Origin: an uncultured Eubacteriales bacterium
GTDB lineage: Bacteria; Bacillota; Clostridia; Oscillospirales; Oscillospiraceae
Reading direction: 5' to 3'
DNA length: 5,488 nt
Assembly: GCA_900556935.1 (NCBI GenBank)
Contig: USQL01000131.1
Coordinates: 1-5,488 of the forward strand
Under the pieces are notes generated by a model. The model had not been told where the DNA came from. It worked only from the letters and a program-made list of their open reading frames with translations, and did no database searches. Positions 5,100-5,488 of the stretch are shown here, piece after piece; the stretch's first letter is position 1, and the number at the start of each line of letters is the position of its first letter. Made by a program: the position numbers and the translations under genes.

Positions 5100-5488
5100 T
5101 TATGCTGTTTTGATAGTAACAGTAATATTTCCATCTGTCACAGCGACAGTATACGTCACTTTCTGTTTAGCAGTCCACTTGTTGTCGGTATTTACAGTTG
5201 TTCCGCCAATATTGGGAACAGTAATGCCGGTAGCAGTAGCATTACCCTGAGTAAGATAATCACCATCCGCATCCTTTTTTACAGAACCATCTTTATACAG
5301 TGTGTAATCGCCTGCAGCGTTCGCATCGTCGGTTGTCAAAATCATAGCCATCAGAGAAGCATAACCGGATCGGATATTTGCCTCGTCAGTAGCAACTCTG
5401 GCCTTGTTCAGAGAAGCGGTAAAGGTGGGGACAGCAATGGCGACCAGCACGGCGATAATGGCCACGACGATCAGCATTTCCATCAGGG
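5100..5488 (-). CDS. Type IV prepilin-like protein, second copy (N-terminus cut by window edge)
   Basis: The frame is open from the window end to TAA at 5102-5100. The visible part starts L-MEMLIVVAIIAVLVAIAVPTF, so the internal Met at 5483 is not the real start. About 12 residues (leader plus FT) should lie outside the window, by comparison with the neighbouring pilin. The helix and the following NKARVATDEANIR are almost identical to that neighbour. The rest is clearly related but diverged, keeping GNATATGITVPNIGG and DGNITVTI. It differs mainly in the charged and Thr-rich exposed segments, and ends TIKTA where the other copy ends KISFPG. It is transcribed before the complete pilin gene and is probably in the same operon. 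It should be a substrate of the prepilin peptidase encoded downstream. Confidence 0.92.
   Translation of the reverse strand, partial: LMEMLIVVAIIAVLVAIAVPTFTASLNKARVATDEANIRSGYASLMAMILTTDDANAAGDYTLYKDGSVKKDADGDYLTQGNATATGITVPNIGGTTVNTDNKWTAKQKVTYTVAVTDGNITVTIKTA
5380..5488 (-). repeat. Pilin N-terminal segment shared with the other copy (copy 2)
   Basis: This is the partner of 4865-4973, with 107 of 109 identical positions (differences at 5432 and 5433). Downstream of this block the two genes diverge strongly at the DNA level. Confidence 0.9.

Overview
The window looks like a chromosomal segment of a Gram-positive anaerobe of the class Clostridia, probably an Oscillospiraceae-type gut bacterium (inference). 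The reasons are a GC-rich SecA of Firmicutes type, strong AAGGAG-type ribosome binding sites, Gram-positive-style type IV pilins, and an intergenic region packed with short GC-rich hairpin repeats. No 16S rRNA or other decisive marker is present.

All recognisable genes lie on the minus strand, so transcription runs from high to low coordinates. At the right edge are two tandem type IV prepilin genes, the first cut by the window end. They are followed by a complete prepilin peptidase gene (PilD/TcpJ type, both catalytic aspartates and the four-cysteine motif present). Together they form a small pilus or pseudopilus module: the peptidase is expected to cleave and methylate both prepilins at the K-G|F-T-L-M-E site. 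The two pilins are nearly identical in DNA over the part encoding the N-terminal helix and diverge in the exposed C-terminal part. A perfect 32-nt palindrome sits between the second pilin and the peptidase.

From about 2597 to 3684 lies a repeat cluster. It contains at least five copies of one small two-hairpin element in both orientations, plus fragments. One inverted pair (3086-3677) encloses a DUF559 (VSR-like nuclease fold) gene that fills the space between the repeat ends almost exactly. A second inverted pair just upstream in coordinates (2812-2997) has the same head-to-head layout with no gene inside. A terminator-like hairpin with a T-tract, pointing along the plus strand, lies between the two pairs.

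The left part (1-2467) is secA, the essential ATPase of Sec-dependent protein export, cut at its C-terminus by the window start. It has its own extended -10 promoter and ribosome binding site and is probably transcribed independently of the pilus genes. The long plus-strand reading frames opposite secA are shadows.

The most interesting item is the repeat cluster: the filled and empty inverted pairs, and stems that change sequence while keeping their pairing.
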